Part shown: positions 1 to 9,500 of the stretch, in pieces
Position numbering within the stretch: the stretch's first letter is position 1
Layout: each line of letters begins with the position of its first letter
Origin: Marsupella aquatica
Lineage: Eukaryota > Marchantiophyta
Direction of reading: 5' to 3'
Length of the DNA stretch: 64,000 nucleotides
Assembly: GCA_973895155.1 (NCBI GenBank)
Contig: OZ316894.1
Location: 8,866,001-8,930,000 of the forward strand
Program-made: the position numbers and the translations under genes
The notes under the pieces: generated by a model
What the model was told of the DNA's origin: nothing
What the model saw: the letters and a program-made list of their open reading frames with translations, nothing else
Databases searched by the model: none

Positions 1-2407
1 ATTACGAGTTTAAGGAGAAGTGTCGAATTGTATTTGGTTGTTAAGGTGAAAATCTATTATAGTAAGTAAAGCGATATAGGTAAGTTGTAGATACACGAAG
101 GAGTCCTGACAATTACAGTGTTTGTGGACTGTGTGGGTGACAGTGTTGTATCCTGGTGCTATATTGACTCAGGCTTTGACTATTTCAATTTCCAAGCAAT
201 CTTTGAGTATCCATACTCTTCTTTCCATAGCATCATGTGAAATACTGGAGTTGTTGACTAGTATTTCCAATCCTTACTTTGTTCTTCGGTAGTGAATGTT
301 GTAGGTCTAATTTGCTGTTGGAGGCTGAATTGATTTCCATAAGGGTGGCGATTAATAACTAGCAGCTGGAGTCTCTAATGGAAGACCATCAAGGAGGGTT
401 GTTTTGAAAGTTAGCACCTACGCTGGGCCTGTCCTGAGTACAAAGATGCAAAGATCATCTTAGAACTAGCTTGGTGCTAGCATCAGACGTTGGCCATGCC
501 GTTTTAGTTCTTGCGTTCATTTACTCTGAGACAGTTTTCTCACTGACTATGTTATCATTGTAATTTCTTTGGGAGGTCATGGGCATACTGATTTGAGCTA
601 CTGGAAGTATACACGTACTCCAAGGATCTAAAGCTTCTAGTGAATTTGAGCTCTGCTCCAACTTTAATTGAAACTTGACAACACACCTTGTAACAAAATA
701 TCTCCCTGAGAATGTGAATGCATATAATTTTAGGGACACTAAATATCTCTATGAGAACGTTTGAAGATGTAGCAGGCAACTATAGACAGTCATAAATAGC
801 TCCCGTATCAACTGTAGTTTCCTTTGGTTATGCAAGTTAAGCTGAGAAAAAAGTTGAACTGCTACGAAAACCTCCCTTTGTTCTGTAAGCTATTTAAGCT
901 AAGCTGAAAAAAGTTGAACTGCTACGGAAACCTCCTTTGTTCTGGAGACCCTGTTTTTTTATAGTTCTACCAAGACACTTGAAAGGTAATTATCGCGCAG
1001 TATTCATGCTTCTTGTGCATTGGGCGACTTCCCGAGAAAAAATATTTATTCACAGTATGAGGTTGAGCATGCCAACAATCGTCTGCCCAATTATCCGAGG
1101 GGTGTTCGTCCCATTCAAACTGAGAGCTCCAATGCTTTCCAACAAAGGGGTGATGATGGTGCCCTCGTTCATCCTTTAATGGCCAACAACAACCCCTACG
1201 GTTATGAAGTCATATGCTCTTTGGAAGTGACTTCAAATGCTCTTCTCAGTTTTCCCGAGATGAAAGTATTGCTTCCTGTGCTTCTTTTCTGAGGAACTTT
1301 TAAACTTAACTTCTTCCAATTTTGGAGCGAGGATGATTGTTGACGATCTCCAAATGCTCCTGGTCGCTCAGATGATATATGCAAGGTCATCAGAGGAAAG
1401 AATATTCTCAATCTCCTGCTATAGACACTCATAAATAGCTGGAGACAAATTTTCAGTTGGACTTTGACATTTTTTTTGTACCATCCTTCCCACTGGTGTA
1501 ATTCTTTTAAGTACTTCACTATGCGAGATAAATTTGATCTGGTTTACTTATACTTTGTCATAGAGTAGATTGCTTAGATACAAAAATTGAAGCCATCATG
1601 TTAGAAGGTCTGGAATGTTGGGTTCAACAAAGAAACTTGCAGAACTGTTCTTTCATTCATAACCCGATTCATAATTGCAAGACGTTGCTTCCGTCTGGAC
1701 TACCTATATGTCTCTAAAACACGGGTTTGAACATCAAATTGTTGGAGATCGTTAGTCAGAGAGATGCCCTTGTGTGTGGTAATGATCATATGAGCATCAG
1801 GATCGGAGTAAACATGAACCAGCACAAGCCAAATAGGTTTCATTGTTGCTATAATAGAAAATTCAGCTGTCAAATGTGGCCACCATTCAAACGACGGATC
1901 TAATACAACAAAACAGGATTAATGGGTCCCTTGTCCTACACTTTACAAATTGTAGGACACTATACAAATTGGTGGCTTGGGCAAGCTAGTAGTGAACATA
2001 TCTAAACCTATATAGCATTCTCCCCATGTACATGCAGTGACCACTCCTGATCGATTCCACAATCCCGAATCTCTGCAGACTTGTGTTTCACAGTCTTGAC
2101 AATATCTTAGAAAGCTCAGACAGTACCTGCAAGGTCATTCCATACAAATATTAGATTAGGGACGGTTCCAAGATTCTTTTCTCCTATAACCAGAATAGCA
2201 CAACCAAACAAACACATTGTGGTACTAGATTACCTGGAAGATGGCCTGAACAAGCATTTAGTAGTCCCCAGCCCAGTCTCTGGCATGGCCCCTAGGGCCT
2301 ATGACTTGTACATCCATATTTCTTCTTCGCCTGTGGATGAAATTAGTCAACAGTGCAGCAGAAGTGAACATTGTCTTGAATCTAGACCTGTGCAAATCCC
2401 ACCTTTT
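1..2407. other. Intergenic DNA, no gene recognised
   Basis: No coding region is recognised; the open frames are short, overlap on both strands and resemble no known family. There is a tandem duplication at 839-945, described separately. A second small repeat is seen as the phrase 'agtcataaatagct' near 788-801, which recurs with one difference near 1427-1441, so this stretch contains pieces of locally duplicated DNA. Confidence 0.5.
839..945. repeat. Tandem duplication, two copies, period about 62 bp
   Basis: Copy 1 (839-886) and copy 2 (901-945) share the core 'aagttgaactgctacg' followed by a variant of 'aaacctcctttgttctg'. They differ by a few substitutions and single-base indels, so this is a slightly aged local duplication. 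No function is visible. Confidence 0.8.
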
Positions 2408-3461
2408 CTATAGGCAGCGCCACTTCATTTTCAGCCCACCTATGCCCCATTCTACTTGTACACGGTAACCAGCATGCATTTTGTTAAATGTCCGCACTGG
2501 CCCAGGAGGTAATTGCATCACCCTAATCTTTGTCTTGCTGTAACCTCGTAGTATAAAATGTTCCATGCCTTTGTACCCGGAGTCTCCCAACATATACTCA
2601 CAATACTCTGGAGTGTTAACAAATAGATCCCTGGAATTAGAATCCAACCAAGAGTTCTGGAGAATGGTACAATCATGGTACAAACCCGGGTATCCTGGAT
2701 CAATGAAGATAAACAGCCCTTTATGATCAACCACCACAGACGAATTCATGCAATACATTTTTTTCTCCCTTGAAAATACCTCCTATGTTGAGGATTTTCA
2801 TATGGCCTCCTGATCTTTACAAGTGTACCGTCCACTATCCCTATGCACCCAGGCAGTTGAGGAATCGCTTGGCCCAAAGCTCTCCTCTCTTCAATAGAAG
2901 GCCAACTTATCTCACCAGATATTGCCTCATTCACACACGTTGCCACGAAAAGAGCATCATCACAAACTGCTGCTCTACACCAGTTCCATCGGCTGGCATC
3001 AAAGTTAACAGTGTTGTCATGTTTCAAATAAAGGATGAAGCTCATCAATCTTTGCTCAGGAGAAAGCTTACATGGGCGACCAGAAACGGTATGGAGTCTT
3101 CCTGTTGATCTTGCAATAGACTGAATGGTTGGACACACCAACAACAAAGCTCTTCAAATTCCTGAACTGTAAAATTTGTAATGTCCTTGAACTGCTGGGA
3201 ATGTTCGATGTGCCTCCCTAACAGGTCATTCACAGGTAGATTGTGAATGACTGAGCTCTGGTTCTCCCGAGATAGCTCAATTGGCTCAAATGACTCAATT
3301 ATTGTGAGGTATGCTTTCATGGCTGTCACCATAATGAGAATGAGGTCAATCTCCAGGTCAAGTGATGATTCATCATCATCAGTGTTATTGTCACTACTGT
3401 CGTCAACCCTATCATAAATTGTGTAACCTTCATACCGTCCTTCTTCCATGGAGACTTTCAA
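2408..3461 (-). pseudogene. Decayed PIF/Harbinger transposase
   Basis: Three minus-strand frame segments read as one protein of the PIF/Harbinger DDE family (Pfam DDE_Tnp_4). The N-terminal segment (3461 to about 3140) is acidic. The middle segment (about 3147-2760) carries the first catalytic Asp in 'GIVDGTLVKI'. The last segment (2758-2408) carries the second Asp in 'YHDCTILQ' and the terminal Glu in 'VEWGIGGLK'. Two frame breaks are seen: one near 3135, inside a run of TTG triplets, and one at a seven-A run (minus sense) at about 2758-2764, where one base is missing for the frame to continue. The C-terminus stops right after the Glu motif and looks short for the family. In this family the transposase cuts and reinserts the element, usually with a Myb/SANT partner protein. 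No partner gene and no clear terminal inverted repeats were found. This is a dead copy; any related active copy would lie elsewhere. Confidence 0.88.
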
Positions 3462-5720
3462 TGTGCCACGATTCCCTTAGAGCCACTGCAAAAGAGATAG
3501 AGGTAGTTAGATTCAGGATTGTATGACACAGTTCAGCTCAACAAAGCTACTGTTTTGGTGCAACTATGTATTGGAAGAAGGAGCTCAGAAGAAATAAGGC
3601 AGCAGAAATAGCCGCGAATGATGAAGCGCTTGCCACAAGTAAACTTGCACTGGGAGAGCTTCTTCATTCTCTTGGCTGCTTGTTAGACCAACATATCTGG
3701 GGGTCCCGACTGCCTCAGAGAGAACTATAGGAGTCATCATTGCAGAGAACATTCAAAGATCACTGAATGTTTTAAAAGCCCATGCATAGACAGAGTGTTG
3801 TAAAGCTAAGATTTCTATGCTGAAATTTGACACATTGCTTCAACCAAATGTAGCAGCAAACGAAAGCGAGACAAGAGAGTGCTAGTACAACCAATATTTC
3901 TTTGCAAGAGCCTAGGAAAATGCTTTGACAAATTAAAGTTGCAAACAACTTGAACAAATGAGAGACATAATGTTAAATGGCAGAGCTAAGATCATTGCGC
4001 GGAGCTTCCACAAAGTGCTTCAACGTACTGTGGGTGTGAATGAAAACGAGTGCTCCCAAAGACTGAGTGAGAGAACACAGAGGACAATGAGAGGGAATGC
4101 CAACACTACAACGAGAAGTAATTGATTCAAATCAACAAACTACAAAATGAGAAAAGGGAAAAGGGAAAATCACATCAAAGGGTCCTATGGAGACTAATCA
4201 TATGCCACAGGCTTGAATTGCGTAATTGCGGAGAAAGAAATTTACTCTAACTCACACTTATGAAGCTAGTACGCGGCTCTAATGGGCGTCACTACGGATC
4301 TGCACCTCAGAGGCAATGACTTCTTGATCAAATGCATGTAGTGCTTTCGGCATTGCATTCCTGATCTTTGGGAAAAAGCGTGAAGAAGGTCCTGCTTTCG
4401 ATCTAAGCTGTCCAGTTGTTTAGTACATGTGGTGCTCCCTGAGCATTCAGAAAATGTGGTGCTTGCATTCCCTGAACACACCTCGCCTAATGTGGTGCGC
4501 GCAGATTCATTGGGTGAGCGCCTCGTACAAATATGCTTGCCCTCGTAGAAAAATGAGTTTCTGCCGTTTCAATGTGCAGTTTTTGATATGATCCTTTCGT
4601 ACCCCTTGACACTGTAACCGTGGTGGTGATCAGGGTAAACAAAGGTTAGTCTAAAGCTGTAGCGTGATGACACATGTCTGCCTACATTTGACTCCAGTAA
4701 AGTTTGAGTTTAACTCAACCACTTTGTTAAAGATGAGTGACTTTATGGATATCCAGGTTTCGACCATGGTTTCTTGTTAACCAAGTTTGAAAGATGTATG
4801 ACTTTAAAGATATCTCTATTGCAACAGCAAAATTTAGGGAGTCTCAAAGTGCATACTTTGCCACTCCTTTTAGTCTAATTATTATTTGCCACTCCTTTTA
4901 GTCTAATTATTGACTGGAAGGATGTTGATCATTGGATCATTCCAAACTAACCAAATTTACTTTTCTTAACCAATGGTGGAAAAAGGTGCCCCCCCCCCCC
5001 TCTTTAAAAAAACAAAACAAATTTCCCCTCTTCTGGAAAATGCCTTGTGCTCTCTCTTAAACATTATTATGCAAGAATATACTCAATAGAACATCCATCT
5101 TACCTCCACCTCAATTTTATGGATCTCAAGTATAATCCATGTAATGGAGAAGGATGGATAAGGAAAACTTACCTACCACTGTGAATTCACTTCATATTTA
5201 CAGACCCCACTAGAGGTCACTTCCAAAATTCGAGACTCCACAACACGCCACATCATCGAGACACGCTGCAAACAGGTACAGATTGGTTTACAAATTAAAA
5301 TTGCTTCAACATTCGTGTCCGTGGCATGATTTTGGTGAAATTGAGGATGCCATGCCGTAAACCTTGATGTAAAAATGTTTGAAAAATAACCATTTTATTT
5401 ACCCTAGGTAACAGATTGTTCAATTAGTAGGAGGCCCACCTTCCGTTTTTTACCCTGAGTAACCACTGCCCACCCGCATTCTGAATTGTGTTTCAATTGA
5501 ATAATAACGTACTAAATCTCTCTCCGCAAGTTGATCTGATGACAAAGTAATCGTGACAATTTTCTCGACCTTCTGCTGCCACGAAGGAAGAAGTGGACAT
5601 GATTCTATGTTGATCACTCAACACTCCTTTCCATGGCGTCATCATTGCAGTTTTTAACTCGGTGATGCCTCTCACTACTGTTAGATTGTCCAACGCATGA
5701 GGCACGAGTGAACGAAAGAG
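3462..5720. other. Intergenic DNA, no gene recognised
   Basis: No coding similarity is visible. The stretch includes a 28-bp tandem duplication (4857-4911) and a homopolymer run of twelve C near 4989-5000 followed by a T/A-rich stretch. The C run is a likely site of sequencing or assembly length error. Confidence 0.5.
4857..4911. repeat. Two-copy tandem repeat, period 28 bp
   Basis: The units 4857-4883 and 4885-4911 are identical over 27 bases and contain 'tgccactccttttagtctaa'. Identity implies a recent duplication or an assembly artefact. No coding role is seen. Confidence 0.9.
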
Positions 5721-5890
5721 AAGCAAGCTTAGCAGGGTTCAATAAGGGCCTAGTCTACGTGCAGATGGTGTTGAAGAGCCTGGGCATGAAAGAAGGACAT
5801 AGTTATAAGAAGTGTTGGCAGATGATCAAGGGAGTCGATGCGGACGGTAATGGGAAGGTGGACTTTCAGGAGTTCAAGGAGATGATGTAG
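5721..5890 (+). pseudogene. 5'-truncated calmodulin-like EF-hand fragment
   Basis: The open frame ending at the TAG at 5890 encodes the C-terminal end of a calmodulin-like (CML) calcium sensor. It contains the helix before the last EF-hand ('VLKSLGMKEG'), then a complete 12-residue loop, 'DADGNGKVDFQE', with Asp, Asp, Asn, Lys, Asp and Glu at positions 1, 3, 5, 7, 9 and 12, and ends 'FKEMM'. A full CML has up to four EF-hands. Here the third hand is reduced to a vestige ('LAGFNKGLVYVQ') and nothing upstream resembles hands one and two. There is no ATG in a sensible place: the open frame upstream begins with GTG. I read it as a captured or retrocopied gene end rather than a working gene. A functional one-hand peptide translated from an unseen upstream exon is possible but unlikely. 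Confidence 0.75.
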
Positions 5891-6477
5891 TCTGAAGCTT
5901 TCCGTTAATAGGGGGTCCACGATCTAATTGTTAAATAGAAGTTCCAAACCCTTGTGATAGGAACCAAACTGCACAAGGAGACAAATTGGAAGGAAATACA
6001 CAAGGCATAGTATTGGTTGTTAAATATGACTTAACCTAGTTTGGTACAAGATCTATCCTTGTTAACCAAAACTGAGTCACCGTAGTTGGTAAAAATTACC
6101 TGGATTCACATTATCTAACTACCCTCACTATCTATGGAGGCCCTGTCATGCAGACCAATTAGAAGATTGAAGCCACATTTATTATTGAGTATCTTTACAG
6201 GCAAGCACCCGGTCAGTACTGTAGGGGCCTTGCTCTACCTCCACCTTCTCAATCGTACAGTCCTTCACCTCTTTTATGGAGTCTCTCTATATGTGTCACC
6301 TTCATGGACTTACACTTCTACTGGTACAATTTCTCTTTCAGTTTTTTAAAAATTACTTAGAATCGAAAATGACACTACATGGGTTTACACTCTACACCTA
6401 GCTTGAAAATCTAGCTTTGTATAACACTTTGTAGTCTAGATGTTGTAGAGCCCAGGCCCACCAGGAATAATGTAAAC
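5891..6477. other. Intergenic DNA, no gene recognised
   Basis: The sequence is AT-rich, without recognisable coding potential or repeats in this stretch. Confidence 0.45.
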
Positions 6478-7056
6478 TATAATTCAAAGTTCTGACTGAG
6501 GTTGACTTCAGTTCATTTGTATGGCCAGACAGAATTCCACAGTCATGTCAGCTCAAGGAAATGGGAGCTAGGATGGACACAAAAGTTTGACAATGCTACT
6601 AGGATGGACACACCAACCTTACAATGTCACCATACTCCATGAATCTGACACTGTCTTATATGAACTGTAAGAAATTATATACATGGGAATGATGGTAATA
6701 AAGGGTTTGATTCCTTCACTTGAATGAGGACAGAGGCTGGGGCGTCAAATGCACGTTACATCCTATTTGGAAGAAAGAATACAATGGGTTAAATCCAAGT
6801 AAATTATTTGACATGTCTATCCTAATATCACCTCAAACTATCGTGTCCACTTGAGCTTCCACTTCCAATATGTGCACTTTACTTAGAATGTTACAGAGCC
6901 TATACCAATATATAAATAATAATGCACCAAGGGGCTGGCGCACTTATCTGGGTTCTGTAACAATATCTTTAAACTAGAATTCAAAGTTTGACAAAGTCTG
7001 ACTTGAATTTAATGGAGAGGCCAGCAGAGTTTGAAAAATTCATGTCAGCTGAAGTC
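6478..7056. repeat. Dispersed direct repeat, two copies about 0.5 kb apart
   Basis: Sequence at 6478-6560 and at 6974-7056 shares an ordered series of phrases: 'aattcaaagt', 'ctgact', 'gttcatttg/gaatttaatgg', 'ggccag' and 'catgtcagct'. The copies are diverged. Between them, 'gctaggatggacaca' is present twice as a shorter repeat (about 6568-6582 and 6598-6612). The second copy lies inside an open frame of 76 codons (6988-7218, non-ATG start) that I could not assign to a family. Confidence 0.65.
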
Positions 7057-7120
7057 GAGACTTTGCGTTCACAAGTTCGCACGACGCGTTTTCTGACTAT
7101 TCTCACGTATACATGCGACT

Positions 7121-8402
7121 TAATTGGTCTTTTCCCCGTACGTAGTTTCATGGAGATCAGTTCCTTACTGGCCATGTCTGTCTATGGCATTGGGATTGAG
7201 GCTCTAAAGTCTGCCTGAGAAGAGAGAACTATTCGCACCTTTCCATTGCAAAAAGAAAGAGGGGAAAAGAAAACTCACACAATACCACCACCGTCCTTTA
7301 CTTATAATGTACCTGGTCTTTTCCCGTACATACTTTCATGCAAATCATCTCCTCAATTCCTTACTGGCATTCATGGCATTGGGATTGAGGTGAGGCTCTA
7401 AAGTCTGTCTGAGAGGAGAGAACTGTCTGGACCGTTCAATTCAATTCATGTATATTTTTCCATTCAAAAAACAAACAGAAAATAAGACAACTTAGTAGTC
7501 AATATCGCCACCGTCCTTTGTTACTGTATTCTCGATGCCAATGTAATTGGTCTTTTCCCGTACATACTTTCAGGCAGATCATCTCCTTACAGCCATTCCT
7601 GTCAATGACATTGGGATTGAGGCTCTAAAGTTGGGATTGAGGCTTGAAGTTTGCCTGACAAGAGAGTTAAGTCCACCATGAATAAAATGTACCGTCTATG
7701 CTTTAAGGTGCAGGTTGGACATGTAATCCTCTAGGCAATTTCTTGAATTTGGGTCTTGGTACACATCAAAATATGACAGATATAATGTATGATACCCCAT
7801 ACCCTCGTAACCCTAGGTTTTATTTTTCAATCAATGAATACAGCCATATTTTGATTTGTGATTACTAGCAGGGAATTTTCTTTGAATGTATTTATGCACC
7901 CAAAAATGTAGTTGCATAAGTGTAGGTGCACCCTCACTGAAAGACAAATACTGGCACTGACAGACACATACATAAGTGCATTTTCATCAAAAAGTGTATA
8001 CACACGTTTATATGATAACTGCAAGGCATAGATGAGTAGTATTTTCTAACAAGTACAGTATATATTATATGCATGCACTTATCCAGGTAAATCATGCACT
8101 ATGAGAGCTGAAGCTATTCAGGTGTATGTGACCTCTCCACACATATAAGGAAAGTGCATAAGTAATTTTCATTGCACTTAATTGGGTAGTGCACCTATGC
8201 ACATTAGGAGAAGATCATATCATATATCATATACCCTTACAACATAGACCCTACCATGAATAAGTGCAAGTTTGAGGCGTTTTAGTGGGAACCTGCACTT
8301 AGACACGGTAGAGTATATATAAAGATTCTGACCTTTCCCTTCAAGAACGAATGAGAGAACTTATTAGTCAATATCGTCACCGTCCTTTACTACTGTATTC
8401 TC
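7121..8402. repeat. Local repeat family, three copies plus a fragment
   Basis: Copies at about 7121-7229, 7280-7426 and 7500-7671 share 'ggtcttttcc', 'cgtac', 'ttgggattgaggc' and 'tctaaagt' in the same order, followed by a 'gagagaact' or similar end. The leading phrase 'accgtccttt' precedes copies 2 and 3 and recurs with neighbouring bases at 8367-8402, giving a fourth partial copy. In copy 3 the phrase 'ttgggattgaggct' is itself duplicated. A serial, unequal duplication of an approximately 220-bp unit explains the pattern. No family name can be given. Confidence 0.75.
7672..8366. other. AT-rich spacer with repeated 'aagtgca' words
   Basis: No gene is seen. The words 'gtgcata', 'gcactta' and 'taagtgca' occur many times in both orientations (7910-8300). 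A similar vocabulary is found at 28430-28830, which suggests related old noncoding repeats in both places. Confidence 0.4.
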
Positions 8403-8894
8403 TTGATAATATACTCTGTCATAATGGATGAAGTTGAGTCGTACTGGTCAGCGAATGAACGAGATTCTCGTCCTCCTGCCTCATGTTAAATGCCAACCTG
8501 AAAGCTCTTTTGTAAACCAAAGTGTTTGCCTGTGTTTACTCACAAGATAATTTTAACATTCCTTCAAGACAAAAGAATAAATAAAATGTTGTCAATGACT
8601 TGCACTGTCGGCACATTTAAATTTGACTTCTGGCGAAGAGTACGTCACATAACGTACATTCCAGTGTCCAGTAATGTGACATCATCTGACACTGTCAGCG
8701 TAGGAACCAAAACCTCTTTCCCTGAATACTTGGGCACGTGTTGGTGCCCCAGGAGTACAACAAAACAATTAAGAATAATGAATCCCACATAGGTTTTAAT
8801 TAGTTATAGGAGAGTCTGGTTTAACTTGACGGGCAACTTGATATCTTATCGGGCACGTAAAATCATCAAAAACCGGAAGGTTTATGCATATTCG

Positions 8895-9200
8895 TCGAGA
8901 TTCTCCCGAACTCGCCCAGACCCCCCGGACCAGCCCCCCCTTCCCCCCAACCCCGGCCTGGACCTCTCCCGAACTCGGGCCGGACCCTTCCCGACCTCCC
9001 ACCGGACCCCCCCGAACAATTCCCGGACTCCCCCGGACACTTCTTGGACCTTTCCCAAATCCGGCTCCCCCCACACCCGGACCGGCTCCCCCGAACCGCC
9101 CCCCCGACCCCGGCCCGGACCTCTCCCAAACTCGGCCTGAACCCAGCCCGAACCTCTCCCAAACTTGTCCCGGCCCGGCCCGGCCTGCTCCCAAAACCGG
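8895..9200. repeat. C-rich, strand-biased low-complexity block
   Basis: The plus strand is dominated by short variants of 'ccc(g/c)gaac/cccggacc' with few G runs, so the complementary strand is a series of GG/GGG tracts. Long open frames in several frames on both strands translate to Pro-rich or Gly/Arg-rich repeats; these are by-products of composition, not genes. The block is bordered on both sides by the word 'ttgacgggcaa' (about 8826 and 9238), hinting that it sits inside a larger repeated unit. The minus strand could form G-quadruplexes; this is inferred from composition only. Confidence 0.8.
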
Positions 9201-9350
9201 GTGCTGGGTTGTCGTTTGCCGGAGTTTTTGGGCCAGTTTGACGGGCAAGGTCAAGCCAGGTAGGAGAGTGACAACAAAATTTCCTTACATGGGTTTTGGT
9301 TTTTTGTTGGAGTAAATCTTGATGGCTTCCCCCTTAGTCTAGATTATGAT

Positions 9351-9500
9351 CGTGCGTTAAATTTATGTCAGCCGTACAAACAGAACATAAACCAACACAC
9401 ATGTGGTTCAAATCATTTGATTTGTAGATCACAAATATGGTGTATTGGTTTATGTTCTGGTGTACGGAGCGCATTAACTTGACGCTGATTTAACACGCGG
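9351..9500. mobile_element. Foldback element candidate with about 28-bp arms
   Basis: The left arm (9372-9400) and the right arm (9440-9467) are inverted copies: 'cagaacataaacca' on the left pairs with 'tggtttatgttctg' on the right, flanked on both sides by 'ccgtac'/'gtacgg'. The outer parts continue as a weaker inverted match ('cgtgcgttaaattt' against 'gatttaacacgcgg'). The centre is a short AT-rich spacer of about 40 bases. This structure fits a MITE or foldback element. No target-site duplication could be fixed with confidence. Confidence 0.65.

Noticed and set aside
8796-9315. Long overlapping open frames on both strands (up to 152 codons), Pro-rich or Gly/Arg-rich
   Set aside because: They come from the C-rich low-complexity block; several frames are open at once on both strands and none has a domain.
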